DNA from: Anopheles merus
Taxonomy: Eukaryota > Arthropoda > Insecta > Diptera > Culicidae
Length of the DNA stretch: 64,000 nt
NCBI RefSeq assembly: GCF_017562075.2
Contig: NC_054085.1
Span: 27,600,156-27,664,155, forward strand
Direction: 5' to 3'
Shown: piece by piece, positions 23,641 through 35,769 of the stretch
Layout: every line of letters starts with the position of its first letter
How positions within the stretch are numbered: position 1 is the first letter of the stretch
The notes under the pieces: model-generated
Databases searched by the model: none
Seen by the model: only the letters and a program-made list of their open reading frames with translations
Told to the model about the DNA's origin: nothing
Position numbers and translations under genes: made by a program

Positions 23641-24420
23641 AAGTTCAATTGTACTTAACGCTTTTTTTAATGTTTGGTTTAAAATCTTTACAATCTTGGC
23701 AAGGACTTCTGAACAATAGTGCAAATTGAATAAAATTAATTGACTTAATTTATAAATTGTCGAATTTCAAACATTGCTGTCTTTATCAAACACGGAACAC
23801 TTTGCTGCTTGAATTGTTTGATTAAATTTCGAATAACCAGTTTCATTCCGCAGCAAAACGCAACAATAAAATGAAACAATTTTTTTTTACTTTTAGTGTA
23901 TATATTAGTGAATATCTTTTTTATTTCTCCATATTTATATTGACTGTTAGAATATTTTGAATTTAATTCTGACACAGAAAATTGATGGTCTCTAATTCAT
24001 CTCGATTAACTCAATTCAGGTGATGATAATGGTTATGAGTAAAATTTAACGGCTTATGCATTTTTATTCCACACATATGGTACATTTTGTGTAACAGAAC
24101 TGTCTTTACTGTTCACAACATTATAACATTATATGTTATATACAAAATGGATAATTTTCCCAACCAATACTACAAACAACAAATAAAACATTTTATGAGA
24201 ACAGATTTTGGTATCAAGAACTTATAAATTTTACGCTGCGTCTATTTTCATATTTTCTTTAAATTCATTTTAAGATTTGTCAGAAATCAAGAACAGAACA
24301 TGTTGAGAAATAATTTTCAATTCCATTTGTTTTTTAACTCTATGGAAATTATTTTTTCATTCTAAGCCGTATTTTCTATTCAAGTTAAAAGATTTTTTTT
24401 GGCATAAAATTGAGAAATTT
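23641..24420. other. AT-rich block
   Basis: No gene, inverted repeat or RNA feature detected. Confidence 0.55.
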
Positions 24421-26040
24421 TGCTGTCAATTTTACGCCTTCAGCCCAGCACTCTTCCAACCCACCCTCTAAAGCCTCGCTCGTTGCACTTGTGTGTTGCA
24501 CACAGCGTTGCACGTCCGGAAAGCCCTCTTCGCAGCAACTCTCAGTTCGGCCGTTTGCAATTGCAGTGCAGTGCAAAACTGCACAAAAGGTGTGCGTGTG
24601 CATGTGTGTGTATACCTGCCCCATTGAATGCTATCACCCACCTCAAAACTGTTGGACACAGTTAGGTGGGCAGGAGAAGGTTACCGAGAGCTGAGAGGGG
24701 TATAGTAGGTGAAAAAACGGGGAAAAGAAACGGAAAAGCATTTGCACAACGGGACGAGAATCACCAGAGAGAGAGACCGGGTGCAGCACCGAAAGCGGGA
24801 CCAAAACGGTCTTCATTTACGTGCGTTTCATGTTTCATACTACTAACCTTCCACCTTCCCGAGGGGCCCACCTGGGTGCCTGAAATCTCCCACTCCCCAT
24901 ATTATGGTGCGTCCCAAAAGGGGTGAATGGGAAGGGAACTATGGATTTGGTCGCTTTTCCTGCCTGCCTGCTAGCGGTGGGTTGTTTTTCTGTTCTTTTT
25001 TTTCGATTGCAAAGGCTTCTGAGTTGCATAAATGGAGTTTGTCCATGGAGGTTGGGGGATAGGCTTTCACCCCCTTTTCCTTCCCTCTTCCCCGCCATTT
25101 CCTTTTGACAAGTGGTTCTCTGCCTCTTGGTCAACTGCCGGCTTGTGGCAAGGCAGGTTCTCGTAACTGCATTCAAGCTGGTGCTAAGCCGCCGGAGGGG
25201 CCCAGACCAGAGACCGGCTTCTGTTGCTAGGCTCATGATAAAGTGCACCTAATGATGGCTGTGATGACGACAACCACTAGCACACACACACACAAACACC
25301 CCGACACACTTGCCCACTTGTACTTCCCTCTCTGCACACTCAAAATAGGATCGGTGGTTTCTATTTCGTTGTCCTTTCAAAGCCCGCTCCGAAAGAACTT
25401 TAGCAATGGGTCAAAACCTGAAAGGGTACCGTGTTTAAGTTTCGTGTCATACTTGCAACATGCAACAACCTAACGTGGCCTTTCGGAATCAATCCTGCCA
25501 CCACCTTACCGGCATACACACACACACACAGACGGTATTATACCGGCTTTAGACTAGGAATACTCACCAGCAGTGGGAAAGAGAGACAGAGAGAGTGTGA
25601 GGGATTTCCACTAACCATATAGGCCTGGCATGAAATATTGCCCAGAAGCGTGTTCTCGCATTCTAGGCACGATAGATGGCGACTCGCAAAACGTTTCCAA
25701 TCGAAATGCTGCTGCTGCTTGGTTTGAATTTTGATGAACTCTCCAACTGCACTGGTTAGGTTGAGAGCTCGTTGGGAAGGTAGTCAAAATGTTGCAACGG
25801 AGCTAAGCGAGCTAGCAATTTGCGGTTCTGTTTTTCCCCATCCCCTTTTTGGACGGTATACTACGTTTTGTAAATGGTCCGTTCTGAAGGGTTTGGGTCG
25901 ATTGAATAGTGTTTTTGCGTTGGCAGGTTGGCTGAGCTTTTGTGATGCTAAGGATGGAGGTACTCATTTTTTCGTTATCTATTTTGACAGCACACTGGAC
26001 TAAACTGTCCTGTCCTGGGGGATGCATTAGAGCGTTGGTG
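24421..26040. other. GC-richer non-coding block with (AC)n runs
   Basis: Contains (AC)n at about 25280-25292 and 25514-25529, a (GA)-rich stretch near 25578-25597, and short frames open on both strands. No gene is recognised. Confidence 0.45.
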
Positions 26041-27420
26041 AGTTTTTTTTTAAGACGACAGCAGTACATCTACGCTTTTTTGAGGGATTTATTTAACTTG
26101 GTGGTAAATTCCCTTAATATTAAACACGGTTTAACCATTCTTATTCATAGATGATTGGAGTTTTGAAAAATAAATACGCATTTTAGAGGGTTTTAGAACG
26201 CACTTAGCAACACTAATTTCGCTGAATATGGTCTTGCTCAAACAATGTATTGCTTTTATGTTGATACATAAACATATTTTTTTAGTACAATATTTATTTT
26301 ATTATAACATAGCCATTCTATGGATTCAGTTTTCAGTTAATATCTCAAATATATTACATGTTGATCTGTGGGAACAGGTAACCATATGGTTGTAAAACAT
26401 TTGATTTTAGAAACGAAGTTTCGATGTGAATTTTATATGTATATTTTTTAAATCTATAGTATTTTTATTGTTTGTTATTGCTGCGTTTGAGTTATTTGTA
26501 ATCCATCATTTTACAGTGATTTTAAAAAAAATTCAATAATTAATCTGATATAGCTAAATAAAGTAGTACAGTAAGTAACTAAAATGAAACATAAACAACT
26601 AAATTCTTATCTTACATTTTGTCTCTGTTTATTGAACGTAAATTAATTACAAAAAGGTTGACATGCAATATGCCCATAGCGTTTATAAAACAAAACCAAA
26701 ATGAAACGTTCTCTGGTTGCACAGATCCTGCGCTCTAGTCAAGCTGAACAGAAATCCATTGTATCCAAAATTCAAGCAGCTTTGTATTTAAAGTTAAAAA
26801 GGTGCAAATTATTGTATAATTGCTGTTATTACGAGGATCATGCGTGTAAAACTATTATCTATAAATCAGAACGTGTGTTTTTATTGATATAATCTAGGAT
26901 ACAAACTAGAATATAATAGGAAATATATAGGTCTATCGACCAAAGGAATAAAAATCAATCAGATAGGTGTCTTTCAAAATTAAATATTAAAATCTGTTGC
27001 CTAAGGCACAATATCCTAAAGGTCATAATAGAACAGAATTTTAACTAAATATAGTTCTCAAGTAAACAGCTCCTCATGTCATTCTCGCTAAGCATCTGTA
27101 GGTGTGTACTGTTTAATAATAGTACTGTTTATTATGTTGTTCATCAACAATTAATACAATTTAAAAACGATTAATATAAAATCTCAAATTACATTGGACA
27201 ATTCCCATTTACCTTAGTTTCCTTTGAACAACTTAAGGCCCCAATGTTGCTTTATTATGTATTTGTTATATGAATGAAAAAGGAAACTTTAAAGTACATC
27301 AGATAAGACAAAAGCATATTTTTTTAACAATGTAAACCATGTAAAAACGGGAAGTCTAATAACCAAACAGTTTTTCATCCTGTTTTTCTTTTACGAACGG
27401 CTCTGTACGATTCCGTTCAA
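26041..27420. other. AT-rich block
   Basis: About 1.4 kb of AT-rich sequence. The only frames are short and lysine/isoleucine-rich from base composition. No terminal repeats found. Confidence 0.55.
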
Positions 27421-27765
27421 ATTATCACACAATAACTTTGCCCTAGAAGCGTTTATGCGTTTCTTTCACCGATTGTCCTTCCTCAAATCTGGTAATAAGT
27501 GTCGACTTATTTCATCAACCCACAGACACATGCTATCGATTGTACCGTGGTGCAGCAATTTGATTTTATTACTTCCACACGACCTGCCACGACTGGCGTT
27601 ATTCTTTCCATGCGTGTATCATCACCACCACCGATCCGATTACACAAAGAACTGCCGTTCAGTGCAGTCATCACCCCACTCTGCTTGTGGTGACAGTTCC
27701 CGCAGTCCCGCCGCAGAGCGGCGTGAGATTTATGTGCGTCCAGAGTGTGTAAGCATGGCGTGAAA

Positions 27766-28026
27766 TTATGCTCGCTCGTCCATAGCAGCAAGTCGAAATG
27801 CAATCGATTCATCCAGTAGCGCTTTACGCTCCGCATCCGGCATCATAATTCTTCCGCTCTGCATTCTAATTATTTCCACCCGCGGCGGTAGGAGATCGTA
27901 TTTTTCCTCGTAAAAATGACACAGTTTCCCTTGCCGTTCAAATGATGCGTCACATGACTTCTTCGGCTCGCCGGCCGCAAGGACGTATCGGAGTAGAAGT
28001 TCGCCTGCTTGGTTCCGGCTTCCCAA
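27766..28026 (-). other. Protein-like open frame of unknown origin (86 codons)
   Basis: The frame opens at a TTG, not an ATG, following an in-frame TAG whose AG could be a weak acceptor, and ends at TAA. Composition is unlike the neighbouring low-complexity frames: it is rich in Glu, Arg, Lys and Leu, ending ESIAFRLAAMDERA. An AATAAA lies about 190 bases downstream on the same strand. I know no family with this sequence. It could be an exon of an unknown gene or chance. An overlapping minus-strand frame is also open. Confidence 0.18.
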
Positions 28027-28086
28027 TTTGGGCGCTCGCTACGGGCTTTTGTTTGATTTCCGTTGGTTTAATTGGAACTTGAAACC

Positions 28087-28114
28087 GTGGTGGTGGTGGT
28101 GGTGGTGGTGGTGG
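28087..28114 (+). repeat. (GTG)9 microsatellite
   Basis: Nine GTG units plus one base, uninterrupted. Confidence 0.9.
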
Positions 28115-28730
28115 CTACAGCAAAGGGAAAGTGAAACATTACAGCATAGAATGCTGCCGTTTGCTGCGCCGATTGGGATGGAAATTTCGCTCAAATCAAT
28201 TAGATACTCTCGTTCACGTAGGTGTGTGTATAACAGATCACCGAAATAAGATCAAATTATGTGTTGGTAACGCAAAAGTGAGCATACATCCTGCTCTCTG
28301 TCTCTCTGTTGCCCTTCCCCAAAGGTTACCTTCTGCCCGGGTCTGGAGTAAAATAAACAAAATAATTATACCGTTCGCTTTATTTTCGGCATTGTGGCCC
28401 TAACGAAGACCCTTGCATGGCCCGCTAGTGTGCCGTGCCAGAGCAAAAATCAATCTGCTACGGCTTCGCATTATCGCTCATGCATGCCGGAATCGATCAG
28501 TCATCGTGCGAGTGTGAGAGAAGGGTGGCCCGAAAATAAACGCCTGACACGCTGGGCTCGAGATCACAATGGGGCGAAACACCCCATCTGCGATGTGGTG
28601 TGTCCTTTTTTTTCTTGTGACTGCAGAATGCGTTCATTCGCGTTTGGTTCGCGTGGAGTGCATCATTAGCCGCGATTGCAGGCACGCATTTCGTGCATCG
28701 TATAAAAAGAAGCGAAAGGCATTAACCTTG

Positions 28731-30060
28731 ACTTTTTCCCGATTTTGAGATTTTGGGTAGAGTTGAACGGAATTGGGAAGTTTCATTTGCATACGATTAT
28801 GTGTTGTGTCGTTCGGATAGCAATTTCGTTAATCGGTTGTTTTTTTGTATATATCGACTATTCTCATTGCCAATAAATGGGTTTTTTGTTGTTGTGCATG
28901 TTCAAAGGGTTTTTGCTTATTGCTTCAAACAAATGCTACTAATAAACCTTTTTTGTTTCAATCAAAAGTTGATTTTTTGGTATGAAATTAAATGGCTTGT
29001 TTTATTAAGCAATACGACAAAGCCGTCCCACCTGAATAAAGAATTTCTATATTATTAAAGCAAAAAAGGAAGGAGAAACCGTATGGACGAGGCTATTAAA
29101 CAATCATCAAACGTGCCATCATCGATAGTAATGGTAGCAAATAGGAAGAATATCAAGATAGCCAATACTTTAAATGAATAGAGAACTTATTGAGTAAGAT
29201 GAATGACTCCATTTCATTTTAAATTAAATTAACAGTATCAGATTATTATTCTTCTTTTCTTGTTTATCAGATTATTAGTTAATAAATTTTTTTTTGTATG
29301 ATAATTCCAGATATTTTAGTTTGAATTGAAGAGTAAAAGGAAACCAATTTCACAAGCTCTAACGCGATTGCTGGTTCGTTCGATTTTGACGAAACGCAAG
29401 TTCACATTAAGGGATCGTCTATGTCTATCTGAGCTAAGAAGCATGTAAATTTATGTAATATAATCGTGTATGCGTAACTTAATTCTGGAGAGCCCGTTAA
29501 AGACACTGGAGTACGTACGTTGAGCTTTCAAATGATTTTTAATAACTGTCCACTGAAGTTTAATCTTTTTTTTTTTAATTATAAAAATGCCCGTGAATGT
29601 ATTATCATGTTTAATCATCATCGAAATGATGTATTTGGTCATTGCAAAAAGTACAATTGTAATTTTCTTTGATAAGATATTATTATTATTATTTTCAATT
29701 TAATCTTCAATTTTTTTATTTATTTAACGTAATACTTGCATAGCCTTTCATAAATCAGATGATATTACTTTTAACGAAATGCGTAAAAAGGCATGAAATA
29801 CTAATTTTAGAAAATAATTGCAATTAGTAGAAAAATATTTTACGCTCTAGACCTCAAATGCAGAAACACACTATACAAAACACAAAAGACATATGGACAT
29901 AGAATGGTTTATACTGTGAACTATCAATACTACAATTAATTCTACGAGATACTAATTGACCAATTAACCAATGTGAAGAAAAACATGATTTGGGAATAAT
30001 GATGTCAAACAATGTTTTACATTCTCATAAACGTTTGATAAGTTCAATCGGATACTATTC
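28731..30060. other. AT-rich block
   Basis: AT-rich, T-runs early and A/T mixed later. A 13-base direct repeat TATCAGATTATTA occurs near 29235 and 29264. No gene or complete transposon. Confidence 0.5.
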
Positions 30061-31660
30061 GGGATGCAGAACTGTACTCCACGCAAACTATCGTCAGTTT
30101 GCCTCCCCTTTCACCTCCTAAAATCCAAATTTAAACGAAGAGCCATACAAAACCATTGTTTAAATTTTAAACCCACCCATGTATCCATTACAACTTTGCT
30201 TTGTTCTGGCATGATCGTCACCCGCATTACTTTGCCCATAGCGAACGCGCCACGCATTTTCCCATAAAATTCAAATGCACACTAAACATGCTCCTCCAGT
30301 CAGCTTCTCTTATTATTTTTTTCTTCCAGACAGTGAGTTAGTCGGTGTGACGATAGTGCCTTTGTCTTCTCGAATGACTTTGCCGTGACTTTGCCCGTGA
30401 CGCCTTCCGTGAATGTCTTACTCCCGTGCTGCTGCTGCTGCTGCTTCTGCTCGTCGCGGGAAGCGCTTGGTTCAGTTTGGTTTCGCCTCAGCGCCCAAGT
30501 CAAACATCATTAACGGGAGAAACGCACGATTCGATTCGCACGCGATTCGCAACGCGCCTTGCATTCGCGTTTAGTGGGGTAGATAGGTTTTGGAAGGTGT
30601 CCAGGAAATCCATTTGTCCATCGCACAACACTCCCACCCATTTCGACAATTTTGTTGTTTGTTTTAAGAAGGTTGCCGGTGTCGGTTGGGGAGGACTCTG
30701 GAAATTCAATTACGATTTCACCCATCTTCACCGGTACGGCGGGTTGCTCGGGGTTGTAGAAAAGCATACTTAGATGCTGAAGATTTTCTAATTCCACCCA
30801 TTCCGGTTCTGTGTGTCTGTCTCTGTCCGGAGGCTGGAGTGCAACTGCACTCGGCTCCTCGGTCGATTCACGTCTCATAAACAATCAATATCTATTTTCA
30901 ACACATCTCAGGGAGGGAATAGGAGAAGTTGTTTCTGCCTCTCCCTGCGTCAGTCTCGTGGGCCTCGCTGCGAATGCCACGTTTGCAATGAATGCAACCT
31001 CCACAGCACCACCCCTCCACTGTCAGCTTTGCATGAAACTAGGTCAGTTTTATTAGCAACACTTGACTAGTAATAAAATTAATGAAATAATAATCTCAAC
31101 CACACTCCTCCCGCGTGTGACTCCGTATCTGTATCTGGGCGTGTGTTTGTGTATCTTTGTGTGCGGTTTCTACCGCATCTAAATTGCATATTCCCGCCCA
31201 GCCCTGGCTTCACCACCCAAGGCACCTTCCACGCCTGCCCGTATCGAATGTTTGTGTCGAATGCAATCGAATGCAGCCAAACGCAGGAGGTCAGTGTTTT
31301 GTCAGGGGCAGCAAAATACACACCCACTCGAAGATTGTGCCGCAACCTAAGCGGTACCAAGTGTGCGGCACAACGCTACCGGGATGGGAAGGGGCAACGG
31401 GGCAAAGTAGCTGCCATTGAATCGTACATTTGCGATTTGTTGATGCGCGGTACGTTTTGTTTTATTAGTTTTTTTTTTTGCATTGCTGTTTAGGACTCGA
31501 GTGCATCTCAAATGCAGGGAACGGGTGCATCTTTGCGCCCGATTGACGTCAGCAGGTCTAGGTGCTAGGCGAGATCGAGTTTCCAATTCGATCGGTATGC
31601 GCAAAACGGGTAAAGGCGAAGTCATTGCTATTGGGAGTCGTTGTGAAAGATGTGCGAAAA
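30061..31660. other. GC-richer block
   Basis: Contains a CTG run at 30429-30443 and a minus-strand protein-like frame (30510-30878, listed). Other frames are short and unrecognised. Confidence 0.45.
30510..30878 (-). other. Protein-like ATG-started open frame, 122 codons
   Basis: Starts with ATG at 30878 and ends with TAA followed in frame by TGA. The composition is protein-like: acidic in the middle (EWVELENLQHL, then KMGEIVIEFPESSPTD) and basic at the end (KRECKARCESRANRIVRF). There is no signal peptide, membrane segment or known motif. A plus-strand frame overlaps it. No promoter, splice site or polyadenylation context was found. It may be a small lineage-specific gene or chance. Confidence 0.2.
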
Positions 31661-31845
31661 TAAAGAGAAAAAAAAATATTTGTATCTTTCTAGAGATAAC
31701 AGTATTTACTTATTATTGTAGAATTAAGTACTCAAGATTTTGATTAATAAAAGGATAATCTAAAGAAGATAGGAAAATATATTAACTTAAATGTCGAAAC
31801 TGTCGAAATGTGGACTAAAAACATTAGACGATTCTAATGTTGTTA
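31661..31845. other. AT-rich spacer before SINE copy 2
   Basis: Short AT-rich stretch ending in AATGTTGTTA (31836-31845), the left target duplication of the SINE. Confidence 0.5.
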
Positions 31846-32049
31846 GGGGCGGTCCCGTGGTTCAGTCGTCAACTCGAACGACTCAATAACATGCCCATCA
31901 TGGGTTCAAGCCTAGAATGTACCGTTCCCCCGTAGCAAGGATTGACTATCCAGCTGGCTGCGTGGTACTGAGTAAAGTCACGAAACGCCTGTATAGGCCG
32001 GCTTGTCTCCGTAGGACGTCACGCCAAATAGAGGAAGAAGAAGAAGAAG
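31846..32049 (+). mobile_element. tRNA-derived SINE, copy 2 (subfamily A)
   Basis: A 204-bp element. The tRNA-like head has an A-box-like GTGGTTCAGTCGTC and a B box GGGTTCAAGCC (31902-31912), followed by an unrelated body and an (AAG)n tail. It is flanked by AATGTTGTTA (31836-31845) and AATATTGTTA (32050-32059), a 9 of 10 match, as expected of target-primed insertion. The B box fits the RNA polymerase III internal promoter consensus GGTTCRANNCC. Its body matches copy 3 and the fragment at 22665-22802 (CCGTAGCAAGGATTGACTATCC-type segment), and its 3' end (GGACGTCACGCCAAATAG) differs from copies 1 and 4. Family name not confirmed. Confidence 0.85.
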
Positions 32050-32097
32050 AATATTGTTACGCTTGAATATCTAGCGACTTAGAGACAAAAAAATTGT

Positions 32098-32345
32098 GAG
32101 GAGTATTCCAATCCAAAGTCGGAAACGTTCAGAATTGTCTGTAGTTGGAGTTGTTCGAAGTCCAATTTGTCCGAAGTCAGGGAATGGATCCGAAGACAAA
32201 TGTTGAAGTCGGCTCAGGACAACTTCGACTCCGAGTGGCTCCAGACGACTCCGACCACGGACAAATTCGACTTCGACTTTGGACGACTCTTGACGGTTCT
32301 TCACGGCTTCGGAGGACACTTGACGATTTTGGAAAGTCGTATTCA
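32098..32345. repeat. Inverted degenerate hexamer array (block 3)
   Basis: From about 32115 to 32190 the plus strand carries AAGTC/GGAGT-type words (AAAGTCGGAAAC, TTGGAGTTGTTCGAAGTCC). From about 32220 to 32340 it carries the complementary GACTCC/GACTTC words (TTCGACTCCGAG, ATTCGACTTCGAC). The block is thus roughly palindromic around 32195-32220. No clear terminal inverted repeat was found. It starts about 40 bp beyond the target duplication of SINE copy 2. Confidence 0.5.
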
Positions 32346-33180
32346 ACATCCTAACTCGGTTCCAAAATTTTTGAAGTTGGATCAGACTTTACTTCGGATA
32401 TTTGCCAACTTTACCCATGCATAGTTTGTTATTTGACCACGATTCTGTGACTATTTCGACTGCGCTGCCGGAGGAACAAAAAGCATAACAGACTGAATGT
32501 TATGCCCATGTTCTTATATCCCATGTTGTATTTTGTTGTTTGTTTTTAGAGTGTAACTGTTGATTATATATATCTTCGAGATCCAAATACAAATCTACAT
32601 GATCGAATTTAATATCTTAAAAAAGTACAAATGGTTTCACTCTATGATGGAATTATGCACTATGATAGAATGCACTGGAATTTATTATGAGCACCTGATT
32701 TCTCAGTATTCGCATTCGTTACCAACGACTTTATAGCATTTATATTCCATTTAGATACAATAAGGTTTTCCACAGATTGGAGCTACAATTCACACAATAT
32801 CTGCAAAACATTTCCTTCTTACAACCGTGGCAAACATGTCTGTACCACCTAGTTTACAATTTTTATACGTCAGATTTTATCAGCATGGACCCAAAATGAC
32901 ATTGACAGTAGCTGTAGCTTCGTTCCTAAATAACGTGAGTAGTTGTCTGTTTCATTTGCATAAACGCATGTAGCACGTTCGTTCCGTAGACCTTCCGTAG
33001 GTTTCCAATCCATGCTGGAATGATCAACACGTTGCAGTAATTCGTTCATACATTTATGCATCCATCACGATGCACGATGACAAACAACTGGCGGTAGTTT
33101 TCATCTAAATACTGTGAATGTACACAGACTTACCCCCAAAATTCGACTGTTGATTGAAAATAGCTGTAAAATAAAGGGGG
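32346..33180. other. AT-rich block
   Basis: AT-rich, no gene or complete element identified. A stretch reading TACCCATGCATAG near 32413-32425 could be a degenerate right end of the preceding hexamer element, but it has no left partner. Confidence 0.45.
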
Positions 33181-34340
33181 TTCACCCTCCAATGACGATA
33201 CCGTCACAGGCTGCATAATGGATGTATGCTTCAAGTTCACACCCATTTCCGCTGGTTATCATTCACTAAAGGATTGCCGCTTGCCGAACACCCCGTGCAG
33301 TGCCACCTTTCATTCAACGCTTCGTTCAACCTTTCGCAATCTCCCAAATGCGATTAAAGCGCTGACTGTCTTTTTTTTTTCGTCTCTCCTTTCGATTCAA
33401 AACCCAATTTCCATCCCACTTTGCATGCGCAACCCGAACCGAACGAGGTAACCTTTTTTCTCATCGCACCCTCCTTCCGAAGATTAAGATTTCCGATCAC
33501 TATCGGGCCGCGGCTGACCCGAAGCGTGCTCCGTGTGGCCACCGATTGAATGCAAATTTCTGTAACAAATTTAAAACACATCCCCCCCCCCATCCCAACC
33601 TTGCCAGCACCCATCGCTTCCAGGTAGGGATTCTTCGTTTTCCGCTGACTTTGAGCAGCGCCCCTCCCCGCAAGTGTTGGGGTGCGATATCAGTTTCCGG
33701 TCAGCATCTAATGCAATTTAATCGGAGCGATTTGTGACCTTGCTCCGGAAACGGCCCCACTGCGGTTATGAATATTCATCGTTCATTAGCCAAAGTGGCC
33801 CAGCGTGCTAGCAACGCACAAATCTATGGGGGGGGGTCGCAGGGGCATAGAGCATTTTGCAAAATAGAAGACGCTTTTCAGATTACGGTCCCGATTGAAG
33901 TGGAATCGGATCGTCGTTTCCTTTGCACGGTTTACAGTTGTTTCCTTTTTTTCGTTATTGTTTACTGCATCATGGTGAAGATACAAAAAATGGCGAATCG
34001 TTTAACGCTTAAGTTCACTGCGGGACTTGTAAATCGCCCTCTCTCCGGAGCTCGCTACTCTTTCCGCAGCTCGACTCGACCGAGAACTAGAAACCTTGGT
34101 CGTTTCCTCGGCAGCAAAGAGTGCTTCTATTGCCGTCGTCACCACCATCAGCATCATTATCAAGCAGCAGAGGCAGCAGCTACGGCATACATCATCAGTA
34201 TTCCGTTCGGTGAAGCACACTATCAATCAATCATTGCTAAGGAGCGGCAAGGCGAAGACCGTAACAAAACTGGAGCATTCCGTTTTCCATCTTGGAGCGC
34301 GATTCGTAACGATTCGTTCTGATGCATCACCATGGCAATG
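33181..34340. other. GC-richer block
   Basis: Contains a C-rich tract at 33584-33601 followed by a CAG/GTAGGG site (33621-33629), an 8-G run near 33829-33836, and a 184-codon plus-strand frame (33768-34322). That frame passes through the G run and a CAT/CAG-rich stretch and shows no domain. I consider it fortuitous. Confidence 0.45.
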
Positions 34341-35190
34341 CATCTAGTTAGTTAACCCTGCTGCTGGTGTGATGATGGTGATAATTTCGGTGCACTGAGC
34401 AGTACAGAGGTTGATATAATGTTAGGTTCGGTGGAAGCAAGAAACGTTGTAAAGTTAATTCAAATTTCGGATTGATCCTATCAATGAAATTTCTAGAAAT
34501 TAAAACTGCTAATTGTCTAAGAAAACCCTTTTGAGATCATCGTACGTTACACGAAGAGATTCGATGAAGTTAAACAAATCGTGGCTAAATTTAGTAAATT
34601 TATCATTTATGGATGCTTTGATGCAATTACACGATTATTTGGTTTTTGAGCTCCTTGTTTCTCTTCAATATCCATCTATTCTATCGATTTGTTTGATGAA
34701 ATCTCTTATCACTTTAAAATTGCTTCAAGCACTTTGTCTTCAATGCAGAAGATCATCTGCTTGCAGGGTATCGATTTTTTGTTTACTAGTCTTGTTAGGT
34801 GACAGACGAAAACCGGTGAAGAGAAAATTGCTGTTTCTAATTGTATTTTGGGGGATGATTCGAATCAAAATTCGAAGGAAAAAAACGAAGCAATAAAAAT
34901 TATTAAATAATTCAAATTTCTAGAGATTTTCTTTTTACGTATCCAACTTCAAATACTAAATCTTGTTTTTTAAATCTTTCATTTTATTTTCAAATCCTAC
35001 ATTAGTTTACTTCAACTACAATATCTGAAAAAGATTTATTAATTTTTTAGTGAATCCTAAACCCTGTTATTCACAATTCGCATGTTTTTCTTGATCCAAA
35101 TTAAGTCCAAAATATCCATTATCAGACAATCCTCACAATGCTTCTGCAATAATTAAAAATCATCCGCCTTACACCTAATATTTTAGCACA
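34341..35190. other. AT-rich block with an unusually long frame
   Basis: AT-rich. A plus-strand frame of 127 codons (34513-34896, TTG start; internal ATG at 34564) stays open despite high AT content. It is leucine/isoleucine-rich with a basic end and no known motif. ACACCCTGTAC near 35187-35197 resembles the right end of a CAGGGTGT-type transposon without a visible left end. Confidence 0.4.
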
Positions 35191-35769
35191 CCCTGTACAA
35201 TCGATTCCGCTGAAGCGTTCGTTTGCTTGTTCGGGTGAGCGAACAACTTAATATGCTAACAGTAATTGAATTTGCATAAAACAGAGCCTCACCCACCCAC
35301 CAAGGCAGCAGGAACATCTGTATCCTAGCGAAGAGATGTAAAAATCTTCCCAAACCAAGATGTTCGGTCCCTCGATCGGTTAATGCGGAGGAAGATCCAA
35401 TTTCGGTACGTACGGTTTCAATCATCATCCTCCGTTCAGCTCACATCGAACGCTCCATTCTCCAAACACGGTAGCAGCCCGATTAAGCGCAATCATCATT
35501 CATCGCCCGATGGCAAAAATCAATCCAGATTGCCGGAAAGGCGAATGGAACGATCAGAACTCGCTCACTCGCTGCCTCCGATGCCAAATTGGTGGTAGAT
35601 ATTTGGTCGTTTATCGCTAGCCACCATCGCGAAAATGCGCTCCGCCACCGGGAGAGGAGTGTTTGGCATTGAAAAATGGTACAATAAATAGCGAAATTGG
35701 TTGCTGCAATAAATCCCCTCACACGGTGTTACACTCTCCCTTTTCTTTCTTCATTGCTTACACGGCTAG

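Larger units (their letters stand above)
27421..28730. other. GC-richer block
   Basis: Holds a (GTG)9 run and a minus-strand protein-like frame at 27766-28026 (listed). A TATAAAA occurs near 28699 without an initiator match 25-35 bases downstream. Confidence 0.45.

Noticed and set aside
28695..28740. TATAAAA box
   Set aside because: No initiator or downstream promoter element at the expected spacing, and no open frame of note downstream.
33768..34322. 184-codon ATG frame
   Set aside because: Passes through an 8-G run and CAT/CAG repeats, with no domain. The composition looks like that of the surrounding non-coding block.
35187..35197. Right-end-like ACACCCTGTAC of a CAGGGTGT-type transposon
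   Set aside because: No matching left end or second TA was found within about 1 kb, so no element can be defined.
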